Of a DNA stretch of 64,000 nt, positions 55,803 to 64,000 are shown piece by piece. Within the stretch, counting starts at the first letter, position 1, and each line of letters begins with the position of its first letter. The notes under the pieces were generated by a model. It did no database searches. It was not told the origin of the DNA and saw only the letters and a program-made list of their open reading frames with translations. The stretch spans positions 1 to 64,000 of the forward strand of contig NZ_QRVE01000008.1 of the NCBI RefSeq assembly GCF_003462685.1. The letters are read 5' to 3'. Source of the stretch: Collinsella sp. AF23-4AC (lineage in GTDB: Bacteria > Actinomycetota > Coriobacteriia > Coriobacteriales > Coriobacteriaceae). The position numbers were made by a program, and so were the translations under genes.

Positions 55803-58103
55803 TTACTCGGCAGCGGCCTTGAACTTGTTGTAGTTGATCAGACAGCCGGCCTTGACGATGGCACGTTCTTCGGCCGTCATATCGGCAATGTAGAGCTCAA
55901 TCTGCTCAACCGCACCATCGGCGCGCACCACGTAGGCGGCGATGTCCTTTAGGTCGCCATCGAGCGCGGCACGGATGCCCGGCACAAAGACGTAGTCGCC
56001 CACCTCAAAGTTGGGCTCGGCCTCCATCTGGAAGGGCACCATGCCCCAGTTCATCACGTTGGAGCGATAGCGCTTGGTGGCGTACTCGTGGACGATGTTG
56101 GCCAGGCCGCCAATTACGCGCTGGCAGCTCGCGGCCTGCTCGCGGGCAGAACCGTCGCCGGGCTTCTTGGCATAGAGCATGGAGCCGTACTCGGTCGCCC
56201 TGGCATCGGCCGCGACACCCACGCCGGCCAGTGCCTCGAACACACCGGCAAGCTCGGTATCGAGTGCCGCCAGGTCGCCCGCGGCCTCGCCGGCCACGCG
56301 ACGCTTCTCCACGGCGTCGACCTCCTTGGAGCGGCCCACGTAGGCCGAATCGCGACGGCTCAGCGTAAACTCGGCCAGGCCCAGCGGGTTGGAGCGGAAG
56401 GAGCTCGTCTCGCCCGAGGGAATGAGCTCGTCGGTCGTGGTGACCGGGTCCATGATCTTGGAGCACACCTTGAGCAGGATGTCGTCGCCGAGAGGCTCCA
56501 TCGCGGGCCACGGCTTGATGTTGGGACCCTCGACCAGCTCGTCGGCAGGTTCCGCCTTGCCAAAGCCCCAGTACACGCGCTTTTTGTACGGCGCGTCGTC
56601 AAAGGTGTACTCGCAGGCCTCGTCCCAGGTGTCCTCGGGCAGGTCGGTCGCCGGCGTCAGGACGCCGCCGTTGGCAGCCGTCGCCGCAATGGAGCGGGCG
56701 TCCATCAGAGCCACGGCGCTCAGCTGGCCATTGCCCGGCTTGGAGCCCTCGCGGTTGGGGAAGTTGCGCGTAGTGTGGCGGATCGAAAGGCCGTTGTTGG
56801 CGGGCGTGTCGCCGGCACCGAAGCACGGGCCGCAGAATGCCGTGCGCACGATCGCGCCGGCCTCCATAAGGTCGTAGATATAGCCGCGGCGTGTAAGCTC
56901 GAGTGCCACGGGCTGGCTCGTGGGATAGACCGACAGCGAGAACTCGCCGCAGCCGGTGTTGGCGCCCTTGAGCACGCGGGCAGCCTGGACCACGGAGTCG
57001 TAGTTGCCGCCCGAGCAGCCGGCGATAACGCCCTGCTGCACGTGCAGCTTGCCGTCGTCGATCTTGTCGAGCAGGCTAAAGCGTGTCTTGCCCTCGCCGA
57101 TCTTGGCGGCCTCGAGCTCGACCTCGTGCAGGATGTCCTCGAGGTTCTCGTTGAACTCGTCGATCTCAAAGCCGTTGGAAGGATGGAACGGCAGCGCGAT
57201 CATGGGCTTGATGCTCGACAAGTCGACCTCGACGCAGCCGTCGTAGTAGGCGACATCGGCGGGCTTGAGCTCGCGGTAGTCGTCGCCGCGGCCGTGCATG
57301 GTCAAAAACGCGTGCGTGTCCTCGTCGGTTGCCCAGATTGAGGAAAGGCAGGTGGTCTCGGTGGTCATGACGTCGACGCCGTTGCGGTAGTCGGTCGTCA
57401 TGCTCGAGATGCCGGGGCCCACGAACTCCATGACCTTGTTCTTAACGTAGCCCTTGGCAAAGACGGCGCGGATGATGGCGAGCGCCACGTCGTGCGGGCC
57501 GACGCCGGGGCGCGGGGCACCCGTGAGGTAGATGGCAACGACCCCGGGATAGGCGACATCGTAGGTGTCGCGCAGCAACTGCTTGGCCAGCTCGCCGCCG
57601 CCCTCGCCCACGGCCATGGTGCCCAGGGCGCCATAGCGGGTGTGCGAGTCGGAACCCAGGATCATCTTGCCGCAACCGGCGAAGTTCTCGCGCATAAAGG
57701 AGTGGATGACGGCGATGTGCGGCGGAACGAAGATGCCGCCGTACTTCTTGGCTGCGGAAAGGCCAAAGACGTGGTCGTCCTCGTTGATGGTGCCGCCCAC
57801 GGCGCACAGCGAGTTGTGGCAGTTGGTGAGCACGTAGGGCAGCGGGAACTGCTCCATGCCCGAGGCGCGCGCCGTCTGGATGATGCCGACAAAGGTGATG
57901 TCATGGCTCGCCATGGCGTCGAAGCGAATCTTGAGCGCCTCGGGGTCGCCGGACGTATTGTGTGCCTGAAGGATCGAATACGCGATGGTGCCGCGCTTGG
58001 CATCCTCGGGCGTCTGCGTAATACCGCGCTCAGCAGCCTCGGCCGCAGGCACAACCTCGCTGCCGCCGCGCAGGTAGATGCCGTCCTCGTACAGCTTGAC
58101 CAT
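55803..58103 (-). CDS. Aconitase-family hydratase
   Basis: 766 residues. Start [14 protein letters not shown] at 58103 behind GGAG; the frame is open 18 codons upstream. [4Fe-4S] ligands are visible as CSGGNYD and CGPCFGAG (CXXC), with other aconitase-fold motifs [20 protein letters not shown] and RSNVMNWGM. It belongs to the stand-alone hydratase group (E. coli YbhJ-like size) and not to the two-subunit leuCD type. Exact substrate unknown; citrate/isocitrate or a related hydroxy-acid dehydration is likely. It stands alone. Confidence 0.85.
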   Translation of the reverse strand: MVKLYEDGIYLRGGSEVVPAAEAAERGITQTPEDAKRGTIAYSILQAHNTSGDPEALKIRFDAMASHDITFVGIIQTARASGMEQFPLPYVLTNCHNSLCAVGGTINEDDHVFGLSAAKKYGGIFVPPHIAVIHSFMRENFAGCGKMILGSDSHTRYGALGTMAVGEGGGELAKQLLRDTYDVAYPGVVAIYLTGAPRPGVGPHDVALAIIRAVFAKGYVKNKVMEFVGPGISSMTTDYRNGVDVMTTETTCLSSIWATDEDTHAFLTMHGRGDDYRELKPADVAYYDGCVEVDLSSIKPMIALPFHPSNGFEIDEFNENLEDILHEVELEAAKIGEGKTRFSLLDKIDDGKLHVQQGVIAGCSGGNYDSVVQAARVLKGANTGCGEFSLSVYPTSQPVALELTRRGYIYDLMEAGAIVRTAFCGPCFGAGDTPANNGLSIRHTTRNFPNREGSKPGNGQLSAVALMDARSIAATAANGGVLTPATDLPEDTWDEACEYTFDDAPYKKRVYWGFGKAEPADELVEGPNIKPWPAMEPLGDDILLKVCSKIMDPVTTTDELIPSGETSSFRSNPLGLAEFTLSRRDSAYVGRSKEVDAVEKRRVAGEAAGDLAALDTELAGVFEALAGVGVAADARATEYGSMLYAKKPGDGSAREQAASCQRVIGGLANIVHEYATKRYRSNVMNWGMVPFQMEAEPNFEVGDYVFVPGIRAALDGDLKDIAAYVVRADGAVEQIELYIADMTAEERAIVKAGCLINYNKFKAAAE

Positions 58104-58436
58104 ACTGTCTCCCACTCTGCCCAAAACGATTTGGGCGCATAGCATACATTCGTTCAATATCGTGCCATAGAACAGTTGCCAGCGGGTTACGAATCTGCAC
58201 GTTCACTTTATCTCAGTAAAGCATAAGGCGAGCCGGGGGCGGGAAGACCGGTTTGGCGCAAGGAGTGTCCCCAAGTGCCGGCACAAAAGGAACGTCCCCA
58301 AGTGCCGAAATGACGAGAGTGGATAATCTCCCACTTTGAGCCTGCACATAGGCCAAAAACGGGAAATTATCCACTCTCATTCTGTGGGCACTCATTTAAG
58401 TCTGTCCCCAATGAGTGCCCGGCAGCGTCGGCGGAG
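58104..58436. other. Intergenic region with three repeat elements
   Basis: No gene. 58261-58308 is the second copy of the GTGTCCCCAAGTGCCGG repeat. 58315-58332 pairs with 58361-58378 (GAGAGTGGATAAT arms, one mismatch). GGGCACTCATT (58386-58396) pairs with AATGAGTGCCC (58410-58420). Confidence 0.8.
58261..58308. repeat. Dispersed intergenic repeat 'GTGTCCCCAAGTGCCGG', copy 2
   Basis: 48 bases nearly identical to 10766-10813; here both inner units read TCCCCAAGTGCCG, so this copy is the less mutated one. Confidence 0.85.
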
Positions 58437-58853
58437 CTATAGGTCGCCACCCGTACCTAGCAGTTTGCGCATAACTTGCTCGGGGTTAACCGAGCCGTCG
58501 CGCGGGGCCAGGGCGGTGATCTTCTTCTGCATCTTGTACTCGTGCAGCTCGTCCTCGAGCTGGCGCACGCGGGCGCGGAGCTTCTCGTTCTCGCGCTCGC
58601 GCTCCTCGGCGCGCTCCTTCATATCGAGGATGCGCACCACGCCGGCAAGGTTGATGCCCTCGTCGGTCAGCTGGTTGATGAGCTCCAAGCGCTCGATATC
58701 GGCACGCGAATACAGGCGCGTGTTACCGCCCGAGCGCTGGGGGTTCACCAGGCCCTTGGACTCGTAGACGCGCAGAGTCTGCGGGTGCATGCCGGTCAGC
58801 TCGGCCGCCACGCTGATCATGTACAGCGGTTTGCTCCTATTGTCCTCGGCCAT
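58437..58853 (-). CDS. hspR: Heat-shock repressor HspR (MerR family)
   Basis: 138 residues. MerR-type winged HTH: MISVAAELTGMHPQTLRVYE, ESKGLVNPQRSGGNTRLYSR and DIERLELINQLTDEGINLAG, the characteristic HspR start. A coiled-coil follows (~70-110, ERAEERERENEKLRARVRQL). HspR represses dnaK and clpB operons through HAIR repeats, with DnaK as co-repressor in Streptomyces. Last gene of dnaK-grpE-dnaJ-hspR, as in other actinobacteria. Matching operators stand before dnaK and clpB. Confidence 0.95.
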   Translation of the reverse strand: MAEDNRSKPLYMISVAAELTGMHPQTLRVYESKGLVNPQRSGGNTRLYSRADIERLELINQLTDEGINLAGVVRILDMKERAEERERENEKLRARVRQLEDELHEYKMQKKITALAPRDGSVNPEQVMRKLLGTGGDL

Positions 58854-58925
58854 GCTACCTGACCCCTTTCCGTCTCGTTATCGTCCATCATAAGCCCGCG
58901 GGCGTGGGCGTGCGCCGCGACCGCC

Positions 58926-59885
58926 CTAGTACGTCGCCTTGTAACGGTTGACCTTCTCGCGATAGTCGCGCGTGTCGGCCTCACGCAGCTTGGTCATGGC
59001 ATCGCGCTCGTCGTCAGACAGGTTCGTGGGGACCTGCACCTTGATCTCGACGAGCAGCGCGCCCGTGCGGCCACGGTGCTTAACGTCAGGCGCCCCCATT
59101 TCCTTAAAGCGGAACTTCTTGCCCGTCTGGGTACCCGCGGGAACCTTCAGACGAACCGTCGCCCCGCCGGGCGTGGGCACGTCCACCGTGCAGCCGAGCG
59201 CCGCCTCGTAGACCGAGACCGGTACCTCCATGGTCACGTCGGCACCTTTGCGCTTAAACAGCGGGTGCTCCTCCACGTGCGTGGTCACGACCAGGTCGCC
59301 GCGCTCGCCGCCGGCAACGCCATACTCGCCGCGACGCTTATAGCGCAGCTTGCCACCGTCGACCGCGCCCGCGGGCACCGAGACCGTAATGGTCTGCTGC
59401 TCGCCCGTCGAGGGAATGCGGTAGGTAACCTTGTGCGTCACGCCGCGAAACGCGTCCTCAGCCGTCACGTCGACGGTCAGCGACAGGTCGCCGCCCTTGC
59501 GAGCACGGCTGCGGCCCGCGCCGGCATTACCCGCAGCCCCGGCAAAGCCCGAGCCCCAATCGCTGCCCCAAGCGCCGTTGCCGCTAAAGATGCTGTCGAA
59601 GATATCGCCCCAGCCGCTGGCGCCCGCGCCGGCACCGTAGCCGCCGCCATACGCGCCGCCCGCGCCCGGCATGCCGCCGAACATGAGCATCTGGTCGTAC
59701 TCTTTGCGCTTCTTCTCGTCCGAAAGCGTCTCGTAAGCCTCGCTAATCTCCTTGAACTTGGCCTCGTCGCCGCCGGCATCGGGGTGGTATTTTTGCGCGA
59801 GCTTGCGAAACGCGCTCTTGATCTCTTTGTCGGAGGCGCTCTTGGATACGCCCAGGATGTCATAGAAGGTTTTGCCTGCAGCCAT
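58926..59885 (-). CDS. dnaJ: DnaJ-family co-chaperone (no zinc domain)
   Basis: 319 residues. The N-terminal J-domain has the HPD motif ([20 protein letters not shown]), then a Gly-rich region ([20 protein letters not shown]) and two C-terminal client domains. The four CXXCXGXG zinc motifs of type I DnaJ are missing, so it is a type II/CbpA-like protein. It stimulates DnaK ATP hydrolysis. The family start [20 protein letters not shown] and GAGAGGAG upstream fix the start. Confidence 0.94.
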   Translation of the reverse strand: MAAGKTFYDILGVSKSASDKEIKSAFRKLAQKYHPDAGGDEAKFKEISEAYETLSDEKKRKEYDQMLMFGGMPGAGGAYGGGYGAGAGASGWGDIFDSIFSGNGAWGSDWGSGFAGAAGNAGAGRSRARKGGDLSLTVDVTAEDAFRGVTHKVTYRIPSTGEQQTITVSVPAGAVDGGKLRYKRRGEYGVAGGERGDLVVTTHVEEHPLFKRKGADVTMEVPVSVYEAALGCTVDVPTPGGATVRLKVPAGTQTGKKFRFKEMGAPDVKHRGRTGALLVEIKVQVPTNLSDDERDAMTKLREADTRDYREKVNRYKATY

Positions 59886-59957
59886 CGTAGCTCCTCTCCT
59901 GTTTCATCCACCGCTCAACGGGCGGCGGCTCATACTGTCATATGGCACTAGGCCAGA

Positions 59958-59987
59958 AAGGGCCCCGGGTGTTGCCCCGGGGCCCTT
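59958..59987 (-). terminator. GC hairpin between grpE and dnaJ
   Basis: AAGGGCCCCGGG with its complement and a short loop, followed by only three U on the minus strand. Probably an attenuating or RNA-stabilising hairpin that lowers dnaJ-hspR relative to dnaK-grpE. Confidence 0.55.
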
Positions 59988-59992
59988 CTCAA

Positions 59993-60835
59993 TTACTTCT
60001 CGGTGCTCTCAGCCGTATCGGCCGCAGCATCCTCGGGCGCCGCTTCGGGCTCCGGTGCGGGGCGCTTCTCGCCACCGTAGGTCACCGTCACCATCGCGGA
60101 GCGCAGGATGCGGTCCGCCATGCGGTAGCCCTTCTGGTACACGTCGTTGACGGTCTCGTCGTACTGCGATGCGTCCTCGACACGCCCCACGGCCTGGTGC
60201 TCGAGCGGATCGAACGCCTCGCCCTTGGGGTCGATGGGCTCAACGCCCTCGTGCGCAAACACATCGAGCAGCTTGGCATGCACCGCATCAACGCCATCGA
60301 CGAACTGCTTAAAGTCGTCGGAAAGCTCCTGGCTACGGGCATGGTCGATTGCACGCTCGATATCGTCAACCACCGGCAACAGCGCGGTGACAAGCTTCTC
60401 GGTCGCGCGCTCGCGCTCGGCGATACGCTCGCTGGCGGTGCGGCGACGGAAGTTCTCCCAGTCGGCCTGCAGACGGGCGGTACGCTCGGTGGCGTCCTTT
60501 GCCTTGTCCTCGGCGGCCTTCTGAGCCTCTGCCGCAGCATCGAGCTCGCTCCGTACGTCGGCAAGCTCCTTTTGGGCCTGCTCGAACTTGAGCTTAAAGT
60601 CGTTGTCGGCGGCTTCCTCACCGGCGCGGATAGCGGCTTCCACCATCTCGTCCTCGGTCATCGTCGCCTCCTTGTTGGAATCCTCTACCTGGTTCTCGAC
60701 AGCCTCGGCGGCCGCGGCCTCGTTGGCCTCGGTATCGTCGACGGCCTCTACGGGAATCTTCACGTCCTTCTCCTCAGAGTCAACGGGGGCGGCGCCAGCG
60801 GCAGCCGCCTCCGTGCGAGCTTTACGGGCGGACAT
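59993..60835 (-). CDS. grpE: Nucleotide exchange factor GrpE
   Basis: 280 residues, longer than usual (~200) because of an acidic N-terminal extension (~1-100). The long coiled-coil (ELADVRSELDAAAEAQKAAE...) and C-terminal beta domain (VDAVHAKLLDVFAHEGVEPI, YQKGYRMADRILRSAMVTV) are typical. It releases ADP from DnaK. Two bases separate it from the dnaK stop. Confidence 0.95.
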   Translation of the reverse strand: MSARKARTEAAAAGAAPVDSEEKDVKIPVEAVDDTEANEAAAAEAVENQVEDSNKEATMTEDEMVEAAIRAGEEAADNDFKLKFEQAQKELADVRSELDAAAEAQKAAEDKAKDATERTARLQADWENFRRRTASERIAERERATEKLVTALLPVVDDIERAIDHARSQELSDDFKQFVDGVDAVHAKLLDVFAHEGVEPIDPKGEAFDPLEHQAVGRVEDASQYDETVNDVYQKGYRMADRILRSAMVTVTYGGEKRPAPEPEAAPEDAAADTAESTEK

Positions 60836-60837
60836 GA

Positions 60838-62730
<1,893 letters not shown>

Positions 62731-62839
62731 TAGAAATTCCCTCTCTCTTGTGCGTTTGCACCGACTCGGCGGTCTGCCGAGCGGTGTTTCGGCTTGTCTT
62801 TCAGGATGTAGTGTATCCCCTTATGGGCCGGAATATACA

Positions 62840-62866
62840 AAATCTAAGTCAATTCATATAAGATTT
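62840..62866 (-). promoter_or_regulatory. HspR-type heat-shock operator of dnaK operon
   Basis: AAATCTAAGTC-N5-ATATAAGATTT, halves identical to the clpB site. On the gene strand a TATATT box follows directly, in the same place as TATAAG at clpB, so the operator covers the -35 region. Confidence 0.78.
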
Positions 62867-63024
62867 CTTATTGCCGAGAGTTTAGGTTCTTAAATTCGCA
62901 GGTAGATGCGCTGTTTGAGTTCTAGGCAAATCTATCGAGATCTATGTAGAGATGGCTGAGGCTTGGGTCCGAGGGTGCCTGGGGCTGCCTTGCGGAAAGC
63001 TCGTCCCGTTTTGAGAGCTGATAC

Positions 63025-63070
63025 CGGGTCGCAGTTTCCGCTAGCGGGCCCAACCGGAAACTGCGACCCG
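63025..63070. repeat. Perfect 16-bp palindrome followed by T-run
   Basis: CGGGTCGCAGTTTCCG (63025-63040) and its exact complement (63055-63070), 14-base loop, then TTTTT on the plus strand. Terminator-like, but no plus-strand gene precedes it, so probably a repeat element of the palindromic type seen elsewhere. Confidence 0.75.
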
Positions 63071-63236
63071 TTTTTCGACCAAATAACGGGATGCCCTTTC
63101 CGCAGGCGCGCTCAATAGCTCAATATTTCAAGTCACCTGTAGCTAACATTTGCGCAGCTCAACGGCCCCACCTGCATGTTTTTTAGTAAGCCGTGGCATA
63201 CTCGGCGAACGGTATGAAGATGCCGGTCAGAGGGTA

Positions 63237-63264
63237 TTGCAAACGGTCGCTCCCGTGGTATGTT
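63237..63264 (+). promoter_or_regulatory. Candidate ferredoxin promoter
   Basis: TTGCAA (63237-63242), 16-base spacer, TATGTT (63259-63264), 61 bases before the ferredoxin ATG. Confidence 0.45.
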
Positions 63265-63325
63265 TTTGCCCGAATCAAACCGGCGCGCATCGCCTGTAGC
63301 GTCGGTCAACAGAGAGGAAACTACC

Positions 63326-63511
63326 ATGGCTCATCCCGTAATTGATGCCGACGAGTGCATCGCTTGTGGCGTTTGCGTCGACTCCTGCCCCGCTGGCGTT
63401 CTGGAGCTCCAGGACGTCGCTACCGTCGCTGACGAGGACTCCTGCGTCGCCTGTGGCGCTTGCCAGGACGCTTGCCCCGCTGGCGCGATCACCGAGATCG
63501 TCGAGGAGTAA
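63326..63511 (+). CDS. 2[4Fe-4S] ferredoxin
   Basis: 61 residues, start ATG 63326 behind AGAGAGGAA. Two CX2CX2CX3CP motifs: CIACGVCVDSCP and CVACGACQDACP. Acidic, as usual for clostridial-type ferredoxins. Probable electron acceptor for the NifJ enzyme at 126 and donor to hydrogenase or other reductases. Monocistronic with its own terminator. Confidence 0.97.
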   Translation: MAHPVIDADECIACGVCVDSCPAGVLELQDVATVADEDSCVACGACQDACPAGAITEIVEE

Positions 63512-63550
63512 CAACTCCCCCACTTGCACACTCAAAAGTACACCGTGCAC

Positions 63551-63590
63551 AAAAAGGAGGCTTCCGCATCGCCGCGGAGGCCTCCTTTTG
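63551..63590 (+). terminator. Ferredoxin terminator
   Basis: AAAAGGAGGCTTCCGC ... GCGGAGGCCTCCTTTT hairpin, 40 bases after the stop. Confidence 0.88.
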
Positions 63591-63627
63591 CATGTGCGGG
63601 CAGCTAATTTGGGACGCGCTCTTGGCA

Positions 63628-63692
63628 GTTGCGGTGGAATAGTTCCTGTTTCATGGCTTCGATGCCCATTTTAGGAACTATTTCACCGCAAC
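63628..63692. repeat. Palindromic element, copy 2 (GTTGCGGTG arms)
   Basis: GTTGCGGTGGAATAGTTCCT and AGGAACTATTTCACCGCAAC are complementary with a single mismatch; the loop contains CATGGCTTCGATG. Outer arms match the element at 4064-4124, including the trailing ACTTAT. Confidence 0.88.
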
Positions 63693-63710
63693 TTATAGAT
63701 ATGGCGTCGG

Positions 63711-64000
63711 CTAAGAGAGATCGTCTTCGTAGGGCATCAGGTCTGCTAGGTAGCCTTTCTCCTTGAGCATCGCCTCGATCTCGTCGAGGGTTTGCTCGTC
63801 CTCCGCCGCGATGCGATGGAAGTGATAGCCACTTGTCACCGTCAGCAGCGGAAAACTCTTGCCGCTCTCGATATCGTGCAGGTAGCGCTCAACATCGCGA
63901 CGATTGCGAATGTCCAAGTCGGCCGTGATCTTACCGTATACGCGGTGATTGACGATCACGTTGAGCACGGCACCTCCGGCGTCGACGATACTCGTGAGCT
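63711..64000 (-). CDS. niaR: NiaR-type repressor, C-terminal 3H domain (5' end outside window)
   Basis: About 95 residues visible; the frame stays open to the window edge (ELTSIVDAGGAVLNVIVNHR), so the N-terminal HTH lies beyond it. The segment VYGKITADLDIRNRRDVERY followed by FPLLTVTSGYHFHRIAAED has the three spaced histidines of the 3H domain, which binds nicotinate in NiaR/YrxA repressors of NAD synthesis and niacin uptake. One His stands in VNHRVYG and two in YHFH. Only the C-terminus is seen. Confidence 0.8.
   Translation of the reverse strand, partial: LTSIVDAGGAVLNVIVNHRVYGKITADLDIRNRRDVERYLHDIESGKSFPLLTVTSGYHFHRIAAEDEQTLDEIEAMLKEKGYLADLMPYEDDLS

Larger units (their letters stand above)
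62731..63325. other. dnaK-ferredoxin divergent intergenic region
   Basis: Holds the dnaK leader (~110 nt), the HspR-type operator, a 16-bp perfect palindrome at 63025-63070 and the ferredoxin promoter at 63237. No gene seen; weak open frames lack ribosome sites. Confidence 0.6.

Overview
The window reads as chromosome from a Coriobacteriia gut actinobacterium, most likely Collinsella or a close relative. The evidence is family-level, not a database match. It carries pyruvate:ferredoxin oxidoreductase and a 2[4Fe-4S] ferredoxin (anaerobe), an actinobacterial PknB/FhaA/FhaB/PP2C/RodA-PBP cell-wall signalling block, an HspR-type dnaK-grpE-dnaJ-hspR operon plus clpB, a mannose-family PTS with ManO, an IS256/IS1249-type element, and many short palindromic intergenic elements. 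Most of it is visibly GC-rich. The stretch at about 4.6-10.7 kb is clearly more AT-rich.

Layout. 0.1-3.7 kb: nifJ with a long leader. 4.1-10.8 kb: an accessory island bounded by a truncated copy of an FHA gene on the left (4143-4545) and the intact FHA gene on the right (10814-11752). It encodes a radical SAM/SPASM enzyme, two tiny Cys/Asp-rich precursor peptides sharing a start, a 35-residue hydrophobic peptide, a convergent ABC transporter and a decayed methyltransferase. This looks like a ranthipeptide-type RiPP system and is the most interesting locus here. 10.8-14.5 kb: a kinase/FHA/membrane-protein operon behind a terminator-like hairpin. 14.7-20.1 kb: recR, ybaB, dnaX and small unknown proteins. 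20.2-26.0 kb: a secreted protein, two ABC permeases, an ATPase and an exported protein, next to a membrane regulator made of two tandem membrane-plus-LuxR-HTH units.

26.2-36.4 kb: kinase, FhaA, FhaB, PP2C phosphatase, a fused RodA-PBP protein and a PASTA kinase, mostly overlapping or closely spaced genes for cell-wall growth control. 36.5-36.8 kb: tRNA-Arg(CCT) with partial duplicated and inverted copies of its 3' half and terminator. 36.9-40.1 kb: manO and manZYX (mannose PTS), with an insertion sequence upstream (40.36-41.72 kb). 41.9-47.1 kb: hypA, a 925-residue flavin/iron-sulfur oxidoreductase divergent from a TetR regulator and a multi-pass membrane protein, with two clean palindromic operators between them. 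47.4-50.8 kb: a membrane protein, a DUF4143-type ATPase and a 57-residue protein. 50.9-53.5 kb: clpB. 53.6-55.8 kb: two unknown membrane-anchored proteins among palindromic repeats. 55.8-58.1 kb: an aconitase-family hydratase. 58.4-62.7 kb: the dnaK heat-shock operon; dnaK and clpB share a near-identical 27-bp operator that fits HspR control. 63.3-64.0 kb: ferredoxin and the C-terminal part of a NiaR-type repressor running off the window.
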